DNA of 64,000 nt from an uncultured bacterium (GTDB lineage: Bacteria > Desulfobacterota > Binatia > UBA1149 > CAITLU01), in the NCBI GenBank assembly GCA_903893315.1, contig CAITLU010000013.1, positions 281,026 through 345,025 on the forward strand, given 5' to 3'. This document shows positions 60,155 through 64,000 of this stretch, piece after piece. The number at the start of each line of letters is the position of its first letter. Positions within the stretch are counted from its first letter, which is position 1. The position numbers and the translations under genes were made by a program. The notes under the pieces are model-generated. The model searched no databases. It was not told the DNA's origin and saw only the letters and a list, made by a program, of their open reading frames with translations.

Positions 60155-61144
60155 TCATTCGGCCCGCCCTGTTGTCGCCGTTACCCACCCAACGTCGGTC
60201 GGAATGCCACTCTGGGCAGCCACCACAGCCTCGAGAAGTTCGGGCTCTACCAACTCAGTCCAGCCACGCCTTTTTATAATTTCACGGCTAGTTCCGAGAA
60301 GATCCGGCTGAATCCCGTAAATGTCTTCGTGCACCTCAACGAGTACGCGGCCTCGCAACATCCCGACTTTGACTGGCTGATAGACGAAGACTCCCCCGGT
60401 CCCGACATCGACCAGCGGAAACAAACTTTCGATATCTTCGTTGTATAGACGCAGACAACCGTGGCTTACCTGCATCCCAACACCCCAGGGCTTGTTGCTG
60501 CCATGTATGCCGTACGAAGGAATGCTCAGTTCCAACCGGTAGCTGCCTAAAGGATTTTCAGGCGTGCCCCCCGGAATCACATACTCGCTGAACCCATTTT
60601 CCGCTATGCGTTCTCGACGGATAGATTCCGGAATGACCCACGTTGGGTTTACGGTCTTACCACGCACCCGAAACGTCCCCTGTGGAGTTTGCCAATCTTC
60701 CCGGCCGAGACCGACAGGCACCGTGATGACTTTCTGACCAGACTTTCCCGGAAAGTAGTAAAGGCGCATCTCGGGAATATTTAACACCAAGCCCTGGCGC
60801 GCTGCATCCGGGACTATCCACCGCGTCGGGAGCACCACGGGCTCTGCGTTAGAAGGAATCCACGGATCAACGTCGCGATTCCCCAGAACCACCTCGTTGT
60901 ATCCAAGGTCAAAGGTCTTCGAGATTTCGAGAAAAGTTTCACCCTTCTCGGGAACGTACGTCCGAAGGGCTCCGACCACCGACGCCGCGGTCCCCTGTGT
61001 TGTATCGGCTAACAAGTCATACTCAGGCAGGATTCGCTTGCGCTGCTCCGCGCCGGACGGATCAGACCACCCAGCCACCATTAGCCCGAAGATCACAGGA
61101 CAGATCGCTATCCAGTACCGAGTGTTATTTGGCTCGTCTCTCAC
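60155..61144 (-). CDS. LysM-containing L,D-transpeptidase (YkuD/ErfK family)
   Basis: A 329-residue exported enzyme that forms 3-3 peptidoglycan crosslinks or attaches lipoproteins to peptidoglycan. An N-terminal hydrophobic segment (YWIAICPVIFGLMVAG) acts as anchor or signal, then a LysM-like region (RTYVPEKGETFLEISKTFDL...LGNRDVDPWIP) and the YkuD domain with H214 (YGIHGSN) and SHGCLRLYNED (H228, C230). The start is GTG 61144, preceded by GGAGGGG. It lies 13 nt downstream of the DUF255 gene on the same strand. Confidence 0.93.
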   Translation of the reverse strand: MRDEPNNTRYWIAICPVIFGLMVAGWSDPSGAEQRKRILPEYDLLADTTQGTAASVVGALRTYVPEKGETFLEISKTFDLGYNEVVLGNRDVDPWIPSNAEPVVLPTRWIVPDAARQGLVLNIPEMRLYYFPGKSGQKVITVPVGLGREDWQTPQGTFRVRGKTVNPTWVIPESIRRERIAENGFSEYVIPGGTPENPLGSYRLELSIPSYGIHGSNKPWGVGMQVSHGCLRLYNEDIESLFPLVDVGTGGVFVYQPVKVGMLRGRVLVEVHEDIYGIQPDLLGTSREIIKRRGWTELVEPELLEAVVAAQSGIPTDVGWVTATTGRAE

Positions 61145-61157
61145 CCACCCCTCCGTC

Positions 61158-63251
61158 TCATGCCGACAACTCCCTCAACCGTAGCGCCAACTCCTTCGGG
61201 TCGATGATCGCTGCGCTGCAAGTCGCGGCCCAGCATATGTATGCGGTTGGTTTTCCGAACACTGGCGACTTACCCGCCAACGCCGCTGGTAACCATGGCG
61301 CGGAACTGTCTCCCACAAGGTAGACTCCGACCTCCGGACGGTATGAGGCCAGTGCTGCTCGTTCTAACACGGTGCAGCCTGGACCGTCTCCGACAATAAC
61401 CACCGTGATCCATCCACGACGCGAACGCTCGGCGACGCAAAGGAGATGAGCCCCTCCATAGGGAGTAGCCAACGCCTCCCCACCGAATACCCGCAAAACC
61501 GATTCCCCGGCGACCCGGAATGCGTCCTCCCCGGTAAGCGCCCACATCCGCAGCAGGAACTCCGCCGCCACCGCGTTCCCAGATGGCACAGCTCCATCTG
61601 GAAAATCTCGGGTGCGCGTTAACAAAGGCTCGTGCAACGCGGCGGCAAAGAAGAACCCGCCTCGCACTGAGTCCATGAATACACTCAAGAGTTCACGCGC
61701 ACATAACTCAGCGGTTTCAAAGTCTTCTCTGCGACCGCTGACCTCAAAAAGATCGAGGCAGCCGCGACCAAGGAATGCGTGGTCATCAAGAAAACCATTG
61801 CCCCCCAAGCGACCAGCGGAAAAAAGATGCCGAACCTGACCGCCAGAAATCAGATGGGCACGTATGAAATCCGCAGCGTTTAGTGCGCTCTCGATATAGT
61901 CCGGCCTTTGAAGGAACCTGCCGGCCCTGGCCATCGCGCTGATCATCAGACCGTTCCAATCGGTAATAATCTTCTCGTCGCGGATCGGCCACACCCGGCG
62001 CGATCGAAAATCATAGAGCTTCGCCCGCAACCGAGCCACGGCTGTTTCCGCATCCGTCCTTTCAAGCCCAAGTCCTTCACATAGTTGATCTGAGGTAACC
62101 ACCCTGGAAAGGACGTTCCGACCTTCGAAGTTCCCTCCGGGTGTTACCCCGTAGACTTGGCAGAACAGCTTGCCATCAGCCGCACCCAGAACCTCGCTAA
62201 TCTCCTCACTCGTCCAGACAAAAAACTTTCCCTCTTCGCCCTCCGAATCCGCATCTTGAGTCGCGTAGTACCCACCCCTGGAACCCGCCATTTCACGAAT
62301 TACATAGTCCAGAATGCCAGTGACGACCTCTGCGTATTCCGACTCGCCAAACAACCACCAGGCATCTAGGTACACCCGCGCTATAAGAGCCTGATCGTAA
62401 AGCATCTTTTCGAAATGAGGGACCAGCCAAACACGATCCACGGAATAACGATGGAAGCCACCCCCGAGATGGTCATAAATCCCGCCCGACGCCATTCGAT
62501 CAAGCGCAAGGCGGATCAAGTACAGACGCTCGGCATTCGGAGCCGACCGCTCCGCATCCAGAAGGAGGGTCAAGCACATCGCCCCGGGAAACTTCGGCGT
62601 CTTGCCGAAGCCACCGTGCTCGGCGTCCATGATCCCAAGCAAACTGTCGGCTGCCGCTAAGCCCGATTCTTCTCCTATAGTGGCTGAAACGCCCTCCCCC
62701 TTTTCCGCCCTATTCAGAAAGTCAGTTACCCTTTCGCAGTTCGACAGCACCTTCTCACGCCGGTTGGCGTACGCGTCTGCGACGCCAGCAATAACCTTCG
62801 GCAATCCTGGCATTGAACCGCGATCTCTGGGAGGAAAGTACGTCCCCGCGTAGAACGGCTTGGCCTGTGGGGTCAGAAAGACGGTCATCGGCCATCCACC
62901 GTGACCAGTAATCGCCTGTACGGCTTTCATATAGATGCGGTCGATGTCGGGGCGCTCCTCGCGATCCACCTTGATACAAACGAACAGTTCATTCATGAGG
63001 GCCGCAATGTCAGCGTCCTCGAACGATTCGTGCCCCATGACATGGCACCAATGACAGGCCGAATAGCCGATACTCAGAAATATCGGGCGGTCCTCCCGCT
63101 TGGCCCGCTCAAGGGCTTCTCTGCCCCACGGATACCAGTCAACCGGGTTCCCGGCGTGTTGGCGCAGATAGAGGCTAGCCTCGTCGGCGAGTCGATTGTG
63201 GCGAGTACTCAAGGCCGTTCGCCGCGCCCGCACGACAGCGCCGAAAAGCAC
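61158..63251 (-). CDS. YyaL-type thioredoxin/DUF255 protein
   Basis: A 697-residue cytosolic protein of the spermatogenesis-associated protein 20/YyaL family: an N-terminal thioredoxin-like DUF255 domain with [13 protein letters not shown] (CxxC at residues 66 and 69), then [16 protein letters not shown] and FFPP-type [12 protein letters not shown], and a C-terminal six-hairpin (alpha/alpha toroid) domain resembling N-acylglucosamine epimerase/glycosidase folds ([35 protein letters not shown]). Function in bacteria is not settled; redox and sugar roles are proposed. The start is GTG 63251 (AAGAG upstream) or TTG 63254. It follows atpC by 54 nt on the same strand. Confidence 0.9.
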   Translation of the reverse strand: MLFGAVVRARRTALSTRHNRLADEASLYLRQHAGNPVDWYPWGREALERAKREDRPIFLSIGYSACHWCHVMGHESFEDADIAALMNELFVCIKVDREERPDIDRIYMKAVQAITGHGGWPMTVFLTPQAKPFYAGTYFPPRDRGSMPGLPKVIAGVADAYANRREKVLSNCERVTDFLNRAEKGEGVSATIGEESGLAAADSLLGIMDAEHGGFGKTPKFPGAMCLTLLLDAERSAPNAERLYLIRLALDRMASGGIYDHLGGGFHRYSVDRVWLVPHFEKMLYDQALIARVYLDAWWLFGESEYAEVVTGILDYVIREMAGSRGGYYATQDADSEGEEGKFFVWTSEEISEVLGAADGKLFCQVYGVTPGGNFEGRNVLSRVVTSDQLCEGLGLERTDAETAVARLRAKLYDFRSRRVWPIRDEKIITDWNGLMISAMARAGRFLQRPDYIESALNAADFIRAHLISGGQVRHLFSAGRLGGNGFLDDHAFLGRGCLDLFEVSGRREDFETAELCARELLSVFMDSVRGGFFFAAALHEPLLTRTRDFPDGAVPSGNAVAAEFLLRMWALTGEDAFRVAGESVLRVFGGEALATPYGGAHLLCVAERSRRGWITVVIVGDGPGCTVLERAALASYRPEVGVYLVGDSSAPWLPAALAGKSPVFGKPTAYICWAATCSAAIIDPKELALRLRELSA

Positions 63252-63305
63252 CAAATCTCTTGATCGTAAAGAAAGAAATCCCCGCCATCGAACGGGGAAG
63301 CAAAA

Positions 63306-63695
63306 TCAGCCGGCAACCGAAACCCGAGCACGCGCGAGTGCCAGCCCACGGAGTAACCTGTCTGTCTGCGCAGGGTCAGCTTCGCCATCGGCCAGTGCTT
63401 CTTCGATCCTGCGCAGCCCTGCCAGTGCTTGTGCCCCGTCTATTTCCTCGGGAAATTCGGCCGCGTCAGCAAGAATAGTCAGGGTATCCCCGCGAACTTC
63501 GGCGTACCCGCCGTCAAGCACAACACGCCGCCTCACGCCCCCTTCAACATAGGTCAACACTCCCGGCGATACGCCGCCGAGAAAAGTGACGTGTAGCGGC
63601 AATACCCCGAACTCGCCCTCACTGCCGGGAACAACTACCTCTGAAACGTCGGTGTCAACGACCGGCCGTACTGGTGTGACGATCCGGAGCCTCAT
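63306..63695 (-). CDS. atpC: F0F1 ATP synthase subunit epsilon
   Basis: A 129-residue subunit of the F1 central stalk. The N-terminal beta sandwich has the usual MRLRIVTPVRPVVDTDVSEVVVPGSEGEFGVLPLH (in parts) and GVLTYVEGG, with DGGYAEVRGDTLTILAD, followed by the C-terminal helical hairpin (AQALAGLRRIEEALADG, RLLRGLALARARV). It lies 8 nt after atpD, in the order expected for the atp operon. ATG 63695. Confidence 0.95.
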   Translation of the reverse strand: MRLRIVTPVRPVVDTDVSEVVVPGSEGEFGVLPLHVTFLGGVSPGVLTYVEGGVRRRVVLDGGYAEVRGDTLTILADAAEFPEEIDGAQALAGLRRIEEALADGEADPAQTDRLLRGLALARARVSVAG

Positions 63696-63703
63696 CGCGT
63701 TTC

Positions 63704-64000
<297 letters not shown>

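Overview
The window is 64 kb of GC-rich bacterial chromosome with densely packed genes on both strands and no integrase, transposase, phage gene or CRISPR array. Outer-membrane-style lipoproteins, an L,D-transpeptidase, a system I cytochrome c maturation (ccm) operon and a glycolate oxidase operon point to a Gram-negative. The mix of CoA-linked catabolic enzymes, large secreted propeller proteins with Cys/Trp-rich tails, and a Cys-type CcmE suggests an uncultured member of the former Deltaproteobacteria (Binatota, Myxococcota or Desulfobacterota). This assignment is an inference without a marker-gene tree.

Region 1 (1-8.0 kb, all minus strand) encodes mainly exported or membrane proteins: a partial PD40 propeller with a CxxCH haem motif, a tandem RidA-fold protein, a secreted beta-helix protein, a PQQ-type beta-propeller and a GT-C glycosyltransferase. 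Region 2 (8.1-17.6 kb) carries topA, a VanZ-like protein and a metabolic group: acyl-CoA dehydrogenase, metallophosphoesterase, APH-fold kinase, zinc-free MDR reductase and a class V aminotransferase. Region 3 (17.7-22.8 kb, plus strand) is the glycolate oxidase operon glcDEF, followed by a MAPEG protein and an alkylguanine-DNA alkyltransferase. The aminotransferase divergent from glcD could use the glyoxylate made by glycolate oxidase.

Region 4 (22.8-32.2 kb, minus strand) holds an HpnK/ChbG-like deacetylase, a ClC exchanger, a DnaQ-UvrC-type fusion nuclease, a ferredoxin with a second zinc-ribbon domain, a lipoprotein, a CDP-alcohol phosphatidyltransferase, a PD40 propeller and an Smr protein. 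Region 5 (32.3-41.7 kb) contains an LLM-class oxidoreductase, a LysR regulator, ddl coupled to a TPR protein, a secreted alpha/beta hydrolase, an acyl-CoA synthetase, coaE and a second GT-C membrane protein. Region 6 (41.8-53.8 kb) includes gloB, two uncharacterised proteins and rlmE in one run, then a UvrD-type helicase, a stand-alone E2 acyltransferase, pgeF, uvrA, a dCMP deaminase, tRNA-Gly(CCC), a crotonase and yacG.

Region 7 (53.9-64 kb) is visibly less GC-rich. It contains a partial ccm operon (ccmE, ccmF, ccmH and a CcmI-like zinc-ribbon protein), gshA, a LexA/S24-like protein that has lost its catalytic Ser, a strongly signposted hypothetical gene, an L,D-transpeptidase, a YyaL/DUF255 protein, and atpC with the 3' end of atpD.

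The most unusual points are the variant ccm operon, a metal-ligand substitution in the HpnK-like enzyme, the degenerate S24 protein, the ferredoxin/zinc-ribbon fusion, a kinase/acyl-CoA dehydrogenase neighbourhood resembling the split halves of animal ACAD10/11, and a crotonase gene starting 19 nt after a tRNA. I do not see a clear-cut new defence or mobile system.
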